The position numbers and the translations under genes were made by a program. Below, one piece after another: positions 1-12,560 of a stretch of 64,000 nt of DNA (position 1 is its first letter; the number at the start of each line of letters is the position of its first letter). This stretch comes from Phlebopus portentosus (taxonomy: Eukaryota > Basidiomycota > Agaricomycetes > Boletales > Boletinellaceae), in contig JAYXKI010000009.1 of NCBI GenBank assembly GCA_037892935.1, forward strand, positions 620,001 to 684,000, in the 5' to 3' direction. Below the pieces are notes generated by a model. The model did not search any database. It was not told the DNA's origin and was given only the letters and a program-made list of their open reading frames with translations.

Positions 1-3000
1 TTCACTTGAAAACTTACTCCGTTCGATGCGGCAGTGCCGACCATAGTAAACGCAGTAACACCACCCACCGCCGTGCCGGAAACCATTTTCTTTCTTTTCG
101 TACGGATGCACCGATACTTGTACTCGCTTTCTTGCTGTACTTCCAGACCCATGTCCAGGAGAACCTTCGTAACGTGGGCCATAACATCTGGGGGCGAACC
201 TGTGGTCACTGTTGTCTGATCGACAGCACCATGATGAAGACGGATCGCATTCTTGTTGTATCCTAGGCGGGTGGGCTGTGGAGAACCAACCATGTTCGAC
301 AATCGCTTCATGGTACGCGGTACAAACGAGTTATGTTGTGGAGTCGCTGAGACGGTAGTCTCCGTGACATGCGTCGAGGCTGAACGGCCCATAAGCGAAG
401 GTGCAAGCTTCCTCGGCGCTGCAGGCGTCTGCGGAGTATCTACGATGACCTCCGAACCTAGTGGCTCAGAAGCAGACGAAACGACTGCGCTTCGCTGTTT
501 TTCAGCGGTCGGCGTCGGCGCGCGATCTTCGTAATCTCCAGATGGCGATGCCGCACGACTCTTGCTCCTCTGTCTGAACCACTGCATGACTCTCGATGCC
601 TTGCTAGTCGATGCTGGTATAGCAGAGGCATGTGCATGCCTATCCGCACGTGAGAAGCGTGGCGTCTCTGGAACATCTTCCTCCGTCTTTCCATTCGTCC
701 TTGGAACGACCAAAGGTGGAACAGAGGGTTTCTCCTTCGTGCGACCATTGGCCTGAACGTGCGTCCCTTCTGCAGGAGCTGCCCGGCTCTTCCCACGCTG
801 ACTGATGCGCTTGCTCAGCGGCTCGACCATGACCGTAAGCGTGTTGCGACGCGACTTCTTCTCCTCTTTCTTGACCGCATTGACGCTGGAGTGAACCGAT
901 GCTTTAGAATTGATCGACGACGCCGGTGTAGCTGATGCAGTTGATACATCAAGTGTAGATGGCCTCTTACTCGCATTAGACGGAGTCCGCTTGGTGCCGA
1001 CAGGCGTGACGCTCGCATCAGACGGACGTCTTGCCTTGACACCGTTCATATTGCTCTCAGTCTCGGACTGCGAGCCGCCCCAAAGCTTGCCAACAATCTT
1101 ATCAACAGACATGCCTCTGCGATGTCCACTCCTCGAAGATCCGGTATTAGATTTCATGGAGCCCGATGCACTGCTATCCTTCGCCTCAAAGGACGAAGGT
1201 GGAAACTCGTTCCGCGGCGGGCTCGTTGGCGTGACCGAAAGTTCAGGAGGAGGAACCTTGTAGCTTTCCGAGGTCGAGACAGACCCTTGCTGCGAGCCAG
1301 CCGTGGTAATTACAAATGGTCCATTATCCAATGGTGTGGGTGGCTGAGGCAGTGGCTTACTCGCTTTCGGCGTAACGTCCGACTTCGACAAGAAGCTAGG
1401 ACTCAACTGCGACTCGTCCGGAATGACAGGATCGCTGACTGTAACGATAGGGCCGTCTTCTTCAATATCGATCTCCTTGTCTTGAGTTTCTTGTTCCTGA
1501 GGCTGAGGCTGGAACTGCGGTTCCTCGCGATGTGCCTGCTCCCTGGATTTTGACTTCTGGCGTGTCTTTGTCGGAGGGGCGGGCCTATTCTCATCTTGTT
1601 CTCCGCCATACTCAAGTTGAATTGTATGTCGTTGCCTATCCTTGCGCCTCTCAGAACCGCTCTTGACGGGCTGGAGAGCCGTCGGTGGAGCTTCCTTCTT
1701 TGATGAACGACTCGGTGTGCTGTCCTGTCTAGCGCGACGCTGCTCAGTCATCTCGATTGTCTCCTCCACAGCACTTGTAGGCAGCGCGGGCGGAGGGCCA
1801 AACGGATCATCCTCATACGTCTGCGATGAGCCACCAACCGCAATTGAAACAGGATGGCGTTTGACGGGTGGAAGTGCAGGTGAAGAAAAGAGGGACTCGT
1901 CGGGGTTTGATTCGTACAGATACTCTTCATTCATCGCTGAAGGTGGGTGCTGAGGCCGGGTACGACGACCATGTGATGGCGCCTGTGGAGCTTCGATCCG
2001 AGCGCTCTGACTGCGCTGCATCTGCTGCTGCTCCGCGGCCGCTGCAGCAGCCTGCTGTTTCATCTGGCGCTGGTATGCCAGGCGTTTCATCTGATGCTGC
2101 TCCATGGCTAGACGCTCCAGGTCCTGTACGTTGCGATTAAATAGATGCGCATACGGCTTAAGCCAGTGATGCGCCATGATCGTCTTCAGATCAGCGCGTA
2201 GGCTCGGGTCGGGGACCAGCATGATAGAAAGCAGATCTCGCGCTTCCTGGGAAACATACTCTGGGAACGTCAGTGGCGTATTGACTATGTACCTATACAG
2301 TAGGTTTATATTGTCACCATCCGGGTTCGCAGGATCATCGTCAAATGGAAGGTACCCGGCAAGCATGGCATAAAGAATAACTCCGCAAGACCAGATATCC
2401 ACGGCCGATCCGACGTAAAGACCCTCGGATATTACCAGCTCAGGAGCGGCGTAACAAGGACTTCCGCAGCTCGTCTGCATCAAATCGTCTGCACGATGTT
2501 CGAATCGGTTGGCAAACCCAAAGTCGGTGATGATAACGTTCCGGTGACGATCCAAAAGCAGGTTCTCTAGCTTCAAATCACGATGAACGATTTTCTTTTG
2601 ATGTATGTACCAAACTCCTGAGATGAGCTGGGCGAAGAGCTTGCATGCATCTTTTTCCTTGAGGTAGCGATGCGCCAGGATATGATCGAAGAGTTCTCCA
2701 CCTGATGCATATTCTAATATGATGCCGATGTATTTATCTGTTTCGATTACGTCGTAGAGACGCACGATGTTCGGATGCTTAATAGTCTAGACGACAAACG
2801 GTCCTTCAATACCCCGATTGTCAAAGTAAAAGTCTAGAATACGCACTCTAAGCACCTCGATTTCGCGTTCCACCTTTGACATGCGGACGGCTGTGTCGAT
2901 GTTTCCGCGCCGTATAAGCTTCACAGCGACTTCTTCGCCCCACTGGGAATGCAGCCCCAACTTGACTTTTCCAAATTCGCCCTCTCCTAGGGTTTGCAAA

Positions 3001-3314
3001 AGCAGATAGGGCCCGAACTTGGGAATCGTCCGTCGCGGGTGGGCAGCGGCATACGCGACTGCCGCAGGGTGGGAATAAACATCGCGATAACCCGCTGGCT
3101 CCTCGCGCTCTGGTTGAGAAGTTGTGACTTGGTGCGAAGCGCGCTTGCGCGACGTTTGAGTGCTAGCAGACTGCGCTGGTACTGAATGCGGTGTTGACGT
3201 GGGGTAGACCTGGGTCGAAGCAGGACGGGCAGCACCGGAAACCGACCGCGACGCCTGCGATGGACCCGCCGGGGACGCATCCGGGATCTGTAGTCTTGTC
3301 GAGACGTCCACCAT
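1..3314 (-). CDS. Kin4-like serine/threonine protein kinase (3' end beyond window)
   Basis: Two exons are visible: 3314-2847 and 2786-18, joined by a 60-bp intron (GTGCGT...CTAG) that turns EIEVLR into [15 protein letters not shown] further GTAAGT donor at 17-12 shows the gene continues past the left edge. At least 1079 residues are encoded. The kinase domain starts near residue 100: glycine loop GEGEFGKV (110-117), VAVK lysine 132, HRDLKLEN (224-231), DFG (244-246), then YAAPE. A very long serine/proline-rich linker follows. The last visible part, around [17 protein letters not shown], looks like the start of a KA1 membrane-binding domain. The N-lobe wording ([34 protein letters not shown]) matches the fungal Kin4 branch of CAMKL kinases, which in yeast acts in the spindle-position checkpoint; that role here is inference. 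Kin1/2-type is the alternative. Confidence 0.88.
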
Positions 3315-4014
3315 GCTCGTCGACGGTTAAGAGGCAAGCTGTGGTAGTATGCGATAGTGAGTAAATTTGCGAGAGGTCATGCGAAAGAGTGAAGGGTCAA
3401 CAGAGCCGCAGAGCGCCAACAAACGTAGCTGTGCCACGCAACAGTGACAGAAAGGAAGAGCTGTGCTTACCTACAGCGAGCGAGAGACAAGAGAGTTACT
3501 CGCTGTGATGGACGACGAGCGAGGCGGATGATGAGGGGGAAGGAAAGAAAGAAGGTCGCGTCGGCAGAAGACCAAAGTATCGTATCTCTCTACAATATTA
3601 CAAAGCACTCTATTTCCCTTTTTGGCCTCTGTAGCTCACCCGTTCAACAACGCCGCCGACACCGTCAGCGCACAGTTCAACGTAGTGTTCGAATAAAGGA
3701 CAGTTTTAGTGACGCAGTAAACAGTAGGAAGGAAGGAAGGAAAACCTGTCGGTTTCAGAAAGAGTTTGCAGCAGCTACAGTGGACAAAAGCGACGGCTTA
3801 GGCCGGCTACGGCTATTCTTCTCTGTTGCTAGGTCCTCTCCGAACAACAACCACAAACTTCTCTTTATTTCTTCGTCCTCTGCTTCGCCCATGAAATTAT
3901 AGCAACTCTTTCTCTCGTAAATTTTCAAGAACTCCTTACGATGTCCTCCGCATCAAAGAACCTATCGGATACTGTACTTCGTTTCATTTCTCTTGCGGTA
4001 GCGGCCTCACTCGT
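3315..4014. other. Intergenic: upstream region of the Kin4-like gene and 3' flank of ADE13
   Basis: There is no supported gene here. The open frames are short and lack family resemblance. The segment lies between two minus-strand genes, so it should hold the kinase promoter and 5' leader and the ADE13 3' untranslated region. Purine-rich runs (GGAAGGAAGGAAGG near 3728) and pyrimidine-rich runs (3830-3900) are visible. I see no clear TATA box. Confidence 0.5.
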
Positions 4015-6258
4015 CTATACATGGAGCTCCGCTTTTGCTGCACTTTGGATCTGCTTCCTGAATTCCTCCTCCGCAAGCGCAGGCTCAACCCACTCCTTCA
4101 AAAACTTGTCCACTTGCTCCGGCGCCCGTCCAACGAAACTCCGCGGATCCAACAGCCCATCCAGTTGGCCCTTGATCCCGCCAAAGTACGGATCCCGCTT
4201 GACGCGTTCGATCAGGTCATTCTCCCCACCCTCCTCCTTCACAACTTTTGCCGCCTGATGCGAGAGAACCTGCGGGAAGCAAGCAAGGGAAAACCCCGCC
4301 AAAAGAAAAGACAGCACGTCAGCATATGTTACGCATGCTCCTGAAACACGTCCCAGGCTTCGACAAAATTTGAAAATAATTGGAAGGGCCGGAAGCTCTC
4401 CCAATTCAAACCGAGCCTCGGCGCAAGATGTCAGAAAAAGTATCTAAAAAGCGAGCACCCACCCTGATTTTCTCATGTGCCTCCTGTCGATCTCCTCCGT
4501 TCTTCACTACAGCCATGATGATGTTCTCGGTGGCCATGAATGGAAGTTCTTGGCCGATTCGTCGAGCAATGACTTTCGGATACACTACGAGTCCTTCCGA
4601 GACATTCTGCAAAGTCGTCAGGACAATATCCGCCGTCAGGAACGCTTCCGGTAACGTCACCCGTCGATTCGCACTTGTATACACAAACAATAACCCCTTT
4701 CGGTTTAGCATTCCCGAGCGGACATGCAAAAAGACGCGATTGATGAGATTTGACTGACCTATCATCAAGCGTCCGCTCGAGCCACTGCACACTGGAGGTC
4801 ATCAACGAATTTTGATGCAGGACCATCAAATGTCTCGCCAGCGAACAGATTCGCTCACTGCGCATGGGGTTACGCTTGTATGCCATCGCAGAGCTCCCGA
4901 TTTGATCAGCCTCGAAGGGCTCCTCGATCTCCTGTTATCAAGCCATCACATCAACGTCACGAAAGAGCATTCATTTCAGCTTTATTAAATCTTGGCTTGT
5001 TCTTGGGAATGGAGCAACGGACCTTTAGATTAGCCAGTAAACGGATGTCCGTCGCGATTTTGTGCGCCGTCGCTCCGAATGATGCAAGCGGTGCAAGGAC
5101 GTCGATATCGATTTTGCGGGAGTAGGTTTGGGAGGTTACAGGATATGCATAGCTGAACCCTAAAAGCTCGGTGACTCGTTTGTCGAGAGCCTCTACCTAG
5201 GCAGTCGATTATCATTTTCATGTATGCTCATCATCCCTGTTAGTTCTATACCTTTTCATGATCCCCATCGAATAGGGTAAGGAAACTAGCCTGTGTGCCT
5301 GTCGTGCCTTTTACTCCTCTGAAACCTACATCATCTCTCGCTCGTTTGACGTTGCGCAAATCCCACAGCAGTTCCTAGGTCAAGTCCTTGAGTTCCGCCC
5401 CAAATAGAAAAAAGATGGTCAAATACCTGGATCCACAGTGTACACCTCTTCCCGACAGTTGTAAGCTGAGCAGGTTGAAAATGTGTAAAGCCGAGCGTGG
5501 GCAGATCGCGGTATTGTCTTGCAAAGTTCGACAGACGGTCAATCACGACGACAAGCTTCGCAAGCACGAGCGTGAGTGCCTCCCGTATGAAAATCAGTCC
5601 GCGTTGCTATTTGATACGTTTGCGAAGGATCATTTTAACGCTTGTCTGAATGTATGCGCATACAAGCGGCCGAACTTACTCGGTAACGTAGCACGACGTC
5701 GCTCCTAGGCTACGGGCTTGTCAGCATACCGGTTACCGCGCTCATCGAGTAAGCCTGCACGTACTGGATTATACCCGCTGCTGCCGGTGCGACCGTCCCA
5801 AATGTATGTACATGCGCCATAACATCATGTCTACGCTTCTTCTCTTCCTTAGCAGCAATCTCGAACTGTTCTTTATCCAGATGCTATCGGCACAAGACAA
5901 AAATAGTTACTTGATGTTAGCGTGACTATGTCAAAAACTACGAGAAACGCACGAGGTTCTCCTTCATCTGTTTGATTGCCTCGTCAGAAATCGGAAGGCC
6001 GAGCTCTTTCTCCGCGATCGCTAGGTTCAGCCACAGCTTGCGCCATGTGTGGAAACGCATCTTGAGAATCGTAGTTTCAGGAATGAGCTGCTGCACTGCA
6101 ATTTAACAGGTTCGACGCACAGCAGGAGAAAACAGGTGAGCCATCTCCTTGCTAGCATACCGGCTGTATGCACCTTATCAGTGATCTTCACGTTCATTCC
6201 GTCGAAAAAAGGCAGCTCGCCTTGAAAGCGGAGTCTGATACGTTTCAAACGACTCCAT
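4015..6258 (-). CDS. ADE13: Adenylosuccinate lyase, 11 exons, with one apparent 1-base deletion
   Basis: The enzyme cleaves SAICAR and adenylosuccinate, releasing fumarate, in purine synthesis. Exons (minus): 6258-6221, 6163-6121, 6060-5953, 5883-5765, 5709-5680, 5606-5427, 5374-5252, 5196-5023, 4931-4759, 4673-4463, 4269-4015. The protein would be 484 residues, close to yeast Ade13. Recognisable motifs: [40 protein letters not shown], the fumarase/lyase signature around [15 protein letters not shown], and TENIIMA. Intron 1 (6220-6164) uses a GC donor, not GT, yet splicing there restores [11 protein letters not shown]. In exon 6 the conserved VTDNADL reads DNA then breaks: one C is missing near 5597, so the frame is lost until LIFIREAL. 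Every other exon junction is in phase. Either the assembly lacks one base or this copy is disrupted; the former seems likelier because the rest is intact. Confidence 0.9.
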
Positions 6259-6469
6259 GTTTGATATGCTTCACCTGCAGCAGATATTTCTGGGTGGACG
6301 CGCTCAGGAAGTCGATGGTTAAGCACTTTTCGTGACCGGCCGCTATCGGATCAACGGAGATCGGCGTAGATCACTCGAGCAAAAAGAGGAAGAAATCTAA
6401 TCTTATCTCAGAAACAATTATCGGTACAGTACGTAAAGTCTCGTCTCATTATATTATCTTTGATCTCGA

Positions 6470-7170
6470 ACGAGAAATTTATTAAAGTAGTTCCACTACA
6501 TCCGTTTCTACAGTCTCGTCTGCCAAATAGCATTCTCCGACATCCAGAACTTACACCATTCAACTTCCTTTGGCGGAGCGACCTCCATTATCGATGCACT
6601 CATCAAACTCGAATTGGACGGTTGATTGAGAACCATACGACTTCCACTTGAGAACGGCAGCCACTCCGGCGAAATAAATTCCCGCGAAGCCGATGGATTC
6701 CCAGTTGAGATGAAGGACGTCCAGAAGGCAACTGACTCCTTGGAAAGCGCATCTTCAGTCTAGATAATTGGTAAGGCGATCAATATCATAGCAGAGAAAA
6801 GGAATGGTCTTCTCATTACGGAGTTGAAAGGAGGGAACGTAAAGCCTGCATTAGGAGCCGAGCTAATAGGATGAAGGTGAGCCTGGAAGCACCGAATGGC
6901 TGGGACGAATGTTATACATACATGTACGTTGTTCCTAGTTTTATGTATTACCGTTTGGCAAGTTCAGGAAAATCAATGAAAGAATGATGCTCATCATCGA
7001 AGAAATAAAATAGATCCGAAGTATGCATTACATCTTGAAATGGAAATTCGGCGAGTGAAACCGGATCTGGAGGAGAATTGAATCTAAAGAATCATTTTTA
7101 ATCTAGTCAGAAATATCTGTGGTGTAGGTAAATACAATACATTCTTAGCTCCTTTCTAAACGAGAGGCAC
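6470..7170 (-). pseudogene. Truncated tandem copy of the carboxylesterase 3' end
   Basis: Read on the minus strand, this stretch resembles the last exons and introns of the neighbouring carboxylesterase (about 7339-8000). The terminal exon wording is still visible (AFWTSF, SPEWLPF, GSRMVLNQPS, CKFWMS), as is the upstream exon around the sequence corresponding to 7840-7990. The 5' two-thirds of the gene, including the catalytic serine region, is absent, and the exons are degenerate. It lies directly downstream of the complete gene, so unequal exchange or slippage duplicating the 3' end is a simple explanation. It is not expected to make an active enzyme. Confidence 0.7.
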
Positions 7171-7338
7171 CCTATCTCGACCATCGTTATTCGCGTGATA
7201 TATCAGGAGTCTCGTTGAATTATCAACCATTTTCTTTGACCTTGAATGAGAGGTGATACATGAAAATAGGATCTTTGACCGTTCTGTACTATCAGACCTT
7301 TTGTGTCCCTTTCCTTCTCCATCCGAGTACATCCGTTT

Positions 7339-9671
7339 TCACAGCCTCGTCTGCCGCGTCACATTCACTGACATCCAGAATTTACACCTCTCGATTTCAT
7401 CCGGCGGTACAACCTCCATCGTCGATGCACTCGTCGTCACACTCGTGTTGGATGGTTGGTTGAGGACCATACGACTTCCGCTTGAGAATGGCAGCCATTC
7501 TGGCGAAATCTGTTCCCGCGAAATCCCAGGACTTCCTGTTGAAATAAATGATGTCCAGAATGCGATTGACTCCTCCGAGAGAGCATCTTCCGTCTAGACG
7601 ATTGGCAATAAGATTTATTACTCGTGAGCAAAGAATCTCTTCTTACGGAGTTGAACGGAGTGAACGTAAAGCCTGCATTTGGAGCCGAGCTAGCAAAACG
7701 AAGGTAAGACGGGAAGCATTGATTGACGGAAGCGGACGCACGTTGTTCCTGATTCCGTTGTAGTAAGCCTTTTTCAAAATATTGAAGAAAGAACTAAACA
7801 TGCCCACCATCGAAAAGATAGAAAAGATCCGACGTATGCATTACTCCTGAAAATGGAAACTGGGAGAGTAAAACCGGATTTGGTGAATTGAATCTGACGG
7901 CAGCACGTCAAATTCGCCGAGATCGGTTCGTGAGGGATCAATACCTGTAGGTGAACACATTTTTTGCGCCTTTCTTTTGGGAACTGCTCGCAAGGAGGAA
8001 ATCCCTAAAAGGAATTACATCTGATGTCCGAAAACTCGAATGACAAAATGTCGGACATACAGGCATCCGAGCGTCATCTCTGTGGCCATAGCCCCCGCTC
8101 GTTCATACTGAGTTGCGTACGGGCTACCGGGTGTACCTGGTGCTGGGTAGAGAGAAAGAGCTTGCTGAATCGTCTCGTTCGTCTTTGCGATTCATCAGTC
8201 CGTGTACATAATACGGGGTGTGAAAACAGGAGCCTTACCACATGCGGGGAGTACCCAAACACATGCGTTATGACATCTTCATCAGACATGAACTCGTCTG
8301 GAGGCGGTATCAATGTACGTCCATCAGTTGTACAATGTCCAGTCAGTATATCGATCGGAGTGAAACTCCCGGACGATATGAGTGATGTCGGCAAGTCAGG
8401 AAGAAAGCCACCAGGTCCGTCAACAACTGGAATTAGGGATCCAACTGGGACAGCGTTGATGGCGGCAACGATGGCACCTGTAATCGGATTACTACCTCAT
8501 CATCTGATAAATGCGAAGCGACTGACCGACAGAAGCTCTTCGAAGACAAGATATGGATTCTGGTCCAGAAGCGGGACATCCCACGACTTCTGTGACATTT
8601 CCTGTAAAGGATGTATTAGAATTAAAACGTTAATATAGAAAAGAAGCAGAGCTCACTAAATACTACTTCTGCTTCCTCGGCGGTAGGCGTAGAATTGTGG
8701 CCTATTGACTGCCCAATTCCACGCTTAAACGGAGCTGGTTTAGAGCCTGGCGATACAGAGAATCAGAAGGGAGAAGCACGGAATCGCACAGTGATACCAC
8801 TGACCTCCGAAAGCGACCATCTGCATTAGGACACTTGTAGCACCGGCACTTTCACCGTCTATTGTTACTTGGTCTGGATCGCCCCCGAACCTTGCTATGT
8901 GACGTTGTATCCACTCGAGTGCAGCACGTTGATCAAGCAGACCTGCATTCAGATCGCCGTCTCGTCGCACCGCGTCACCAGCAAGGAATCCAAGAAGGCC
9001 AAGGCGGTAGGCCATGGTCACTCCAACAATCTTCGACTTCGACTGATTGACCCAGTCATACAGAGGAAATCCTTGAGGTGTCTGGATGGACCGAATCAAC
9101 TCATGAGATTCCGAGGAATGGTCAACCAGATACTTTACTTACCCCATAGTAAAATCCTCCTCCCTTCAGAAGCCCATTAGTTTACTGCGCTCTAGAAAGA
9201 TATTAACGTACGTGGATGTAAACAATTACGGGCAGTTTATCGCCCTCTTTCGCATCAGACGGTTTCCACACGTTGAGAGTCAGGCAATCTTTACTCCAAG
9301 TCAGTAAACTTGGAAGAGTCGATGAATACTGAGCACTAACCTTCAGACCCAATACCTACTTGAGCTGGTTGCTGAATACATGGCGGGCCCCAATTTCGTG
9401 CATCGGTTACGGTAACATTTCTTTGATCCACAACCCTTTCGTCCAGAGATACTGGTGCTCGAAATCGCAGTTCACCAACTGGAGGTTTGGCATAAGGAAT
9501 ACCGCCGAAGAACGTCACCGGACCATTGGCTTCACCCGTCGGGGAAGACGAGTTTCCAGCGAAAGCGGCGTACCCAAGGTTAACCACTGGCCCAAGAGGA
9601 GACGAAAGCTGCGGTAGTGCGGCGCCTTCAGCAAGAGTCGCTATTATACCGAGAAAACAAATCAAGGACAT
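7339..9671 (-). CDS. Secreted type-B carboxylesterase/lipase, copy 1 (about 12 exons)
   Basis: It starts at ATG 9671 with a hydrophobic signal peptide (MSLICFLGIIATLAEGAALP) and stops at 7339-7341. Exon order gives the usual type-B fold: FFGGIPYAKPPVGELRFRAP, the oxyanion strand IHGGGFYYG split over two introns, AYRLGLLGFL, LLDQRAALEWIQRHIARFGG, and the nucleophile elbow GESAG. Later come VVDGPGGFLPDLP, GHCTTDGRT, and GVMHTSDLFYLF with the likely catalytic histidine. The C-terminus is in the exon reading FWMSVNVTRQTRL. I found no frame break. The family hydrolyses carboxylic esters; the substrate cannot be told from sequence. A TATA-like box lies about 80 bases upstream. The gene is paired with a GH17-like gene on the same strand, and the pair is mirrored at 12.6-16.7 kb. 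Confidence 0.85.
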
Positions 9672-9749
9672 TGACGGAAGTTCATCTGGAATTTTGAAGC
9701 AAAAATAAGGCCTTCAGAGTTTCGTAGTTTTTTTTTTCAGTAGTTGCGC

Positions 9750-9757
9750 TTTATAAG
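9750..9757 (-). promoter_or_regulatory. TATA-like box of carboxylesterase copy 1
   Basis: CTTATAAA on the minus strand, about 80 bases before the ATG at 9671. The rest of 9672-10234 shows only an A/T run near 9728 and no gene. Confidence 0.45.
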
Positions 9758-10234
9758 TTTTGTACCCATCATACGTCATGTCCCATCACACGCTGAATGC
9801 TTTTCAAGGACTTCGGTGCTTACGACGGTCCGGTGAAGGCGTTCTAAATGCGTCAAAGAAGAACATGCTGCCGCAGCAAGCATTTCTGCGGAATTCATAT
9901 TCGCTCCCAAAACCTACTGGGCTGAGAAATGCACGAGAACGAATTGCGCCTCATGTAGGACTTCGTTCTAAGTTTATCTAGTTACTTTTTAGATTCCCTT
10001 TGTCCGCGTGACATATCAGCGCAGTGTGCTGGAAGAAGCGGGAAAAACGAAAGGAGGGTTTCAACATGGAGTCGCGGTAGGGAGCAAAATGGCCATCAAC
10101 CTGGATGGAATTGGAACATGATCGGCACGATCGTCGTGATCGACAACAGCTATCCACCCATGTAAGTATCTACAAACGGCCTTCTATTAAAAGTTTCATG
10201 AAAAATCCCCGAAATAAATTATGAGTTAGAACCT

Positions 10235-11613
10235 TCAACAGATCTGTCTAGCCTTCAAGTTCTTCCATTTGGGATTCCCGCTGGAATCGTATGCACCCCA
10301 GCCGCTCATATCGTCATTGAAGCTACGCCACATCCAGCCGATCCTCTTCGGCTTGAAGTAGTCCTCACAGTGACTGTCAAGTAATTCCCAATATGCATGC
10401 TCTGATTCGACAGTGACGTTGATATTCTTGCTATTTGGGGCGAAGAGCTCTTTGTTGCTAGGCCACCCAGTCTATCGGTGAAAGATAAAAAGAGCATAGT
10501 ATATTAAGTTATCGATCATGATCAAAAGCGAGAAGACCTTCACCTGTGTCACTAATAAAGGTCTCCCCTCTGCTATCTTCTCAAAGTAGTTGATCCCTTC
10601 GACAAAATTATCCCATGTGCTCTTACTATCCCCGTTCTGCGCGTTCTGAGCGAAGTACGGGAAGTTATTGATCATGAAAAAGTCGACTGCGTCGGCGACT
10701 GCAGTGATATCTCCGGCAACTTGCCAACCATACGGCATGTCGGAGATTGATATAGGGATGTCAGACAATCCGGCGTTCTTGAAGTCAGACTTCATCTGAA
10801 GAATGTATTTAGCCAAGTTGTTTGGTGAGCCTGCATCATTGTCATATAGAGGCTGGGCATAACGTCAGCGATGGTTTCCAAAATTGCCAGGCGAAGCATA
10901 CCTCATCACCTACGGATAATTCGATAGTCAGTTTATCAAGGACTTATCAAGCACTGCGGAAAGAAACGTACCAAGAGCGACTGCAATGACAAAGTTCGGC
11001 TTTGATATAACGGCCTAACAATATTAATGAGCTTAGCTGGCGTCCACCCGGTTGTCCAAAGTATATACCTGTGTCACGGCCTTCATAATCGGCACTGCAG
11101 TTCCCTCGAACGTTTGACCACTATCCACCAGGAGAGTCCAAACAAGAGGCATAATGTAAATCTGCGCCGTTTCTGCAGCATTCAATAAATCTATTAAGCA
11201 AGTGAGACGTTCTAGTGGATGATCTTGCATGTAATCGATTGATTGAATACCTTCATAGAAAGATACGTCTTTTCCGGAGTTACATATACCGAACGTGATT
11301 ACGTTTCGAGCTCCAAATGATTTCATGATCTTGAAGTCCTTAATTGCTTGTTCCTTTGAGGGGCATGGCTACCATGCGGAAAGATGGACTTTGAGTTCCG
11401 TATTAACAAAGCAGAAGTATGCCGACCACTTACATCGATATCATAAACGAAGCCTTCGAAGGCATACATGCGCTTAATGGCGTCAAGACGAGACGTGGCA
11501 CCACGAGGTAAAATGTGTGTCAGCGAATCGTCTTTATGGCCATTGGTCATTACAGACATGGTTAGCAAGATAAACACGAAAAATGACGATGCAAGGCATG
11601 TCCGGTGCAACAT
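10235..11613 (-). CDS. GH17-like secreted protein, copy 1 (nucleophile Glu replaced by Gln)
   Basis: Seven exons (minus): 11613-11434, 11368-11251, 11190-11069, 11014-10972, 10909-10902, 10852-10544, 10471-10235, giving 338 residues. The start at 11613 is the first ATG; it opens a signal peptide (MLHRTCLASSFFVFILLTMS). The fold resembles family 17 beta-1,3-glucanases: MPLVWTLL, AVALGDEPLYD (acid/base region, reduced to GDE instead of GNE), DFFMINNFPYFA, LLVTQTGWPSN and IGWMWRSFND. In active GH17 enzymes the TGWPS motif is preceded by the nucleophile Glu (ETGWPS); here it is Gln. An 8-base exon (GTGATGAG) encodes the GDE motif. The copy at 12561-13891 has matching inner exon lengths and the same Gln. 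The role may be cell-wall glucan binding or altered hydrolysis; this is inference. Confidence 0.75.
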
Positions 11614-12560
11614 ATTCACAAAACGGTATTAGTCTCTTCGATCTCTATGAAGTGACACGGGTCCTTTTATGCGCGCTAAGTTGCATACGGCGTGCAATTC
11701 CAGGAATGATTGAATGACGTCGATTTTAAAATTCGAGTACCAGGATAGCAAAGCTACGGCATACGTCATGATCGTATCGTATCCAAGGACAGGATCCACG
11801 GAGTTTTGTACTACTACTATGGCTAGCGGTAGCACACAACCATCTGGCTAAGAGCTCCGGTACACCATTAGACAACGGATTCAGAGTGCACAGCATGGTT
11901 GTGGCGAGAGTCAGGGATTGAAACATTTGCGGCCATCTACCTCCGGACGTTGCAATACAAACGCGAGAAAGAAGGGCATTCGAGACATGTGAGACAACTA
12001 AGTTCAGATGGCTACAAACTTGATCACGCCTTCAGCAATTAGCAAAGCCCAAAAGGACCATTGACCTGACCGGCTTGGGGGAATTCGAAGTCAGCTCGGG
12101 GAGTCCCGGATTTGTCATCCACTCTGAGACTGAGACGACTTACTCTTCTCGTTTTCTCAAGAACAGGATGGGATGTCAAGGTCTGAGACAGAAACTTGTT
12201 TCGGCCAGTAAACAAAATCTGTCAAACGGCAATGGTCTTTTGTCTTCTGGCTGACATGCACACAATGAGAAGAGGGGCTCTCGATCAAAACCAATGCAAC
12301 TCACGAACTTCCGGTTCTGCTTGAACCGACTTCGACTATTCAAGCCAGCTCTCCTAGCATCCGAGGACCTGGTCTCGGAGGTAAGTCCATGCGGCCGCCC
12401 CAGTCCACCATGTGCTAGCTGACATCCCCTAACTTTTCGAATGCATCGTGTCTCGTTTTCTGGACAAAAGTCTGCTCCCAACGCGCAGGTATAAAAAGAT
12501 GATACTTGGCGAAGGGGTTGAGCAGATTCGTCGGTTTACTTCAAGCCATCTTCACTCATT
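11614..12560. other. Divergent intergenic centre of the inverted duplication
   Basis: This 947-bp spacer separates the two divergent GH17-like genes, so it holds both promoters. A TATA-like CATAAAAGG lies on the minus strand at about 11663-11672, and TATAAAAAG on the plus strand at 12490-12498. I see no credible gene and no long perfect palindrome at the centre, so the two arms are probably old. Confidence 0.55.
12490..12498 (+). promoter_or_regulatory. TATA box of GH17-like copy 2
   Basis: TATAAAAAG, 63 bases before the ATG at 12561; good match and spacing for a fungal core promoter. Confidence 0.6.

Noticed and set aside
11614..12560. Possible fresh palindrome at the centre of the inverted duplication
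   Set aside because: The two halves of the spacer are not visibly complementary; only the genes match, so the duplication is old or the centre has been replaced.
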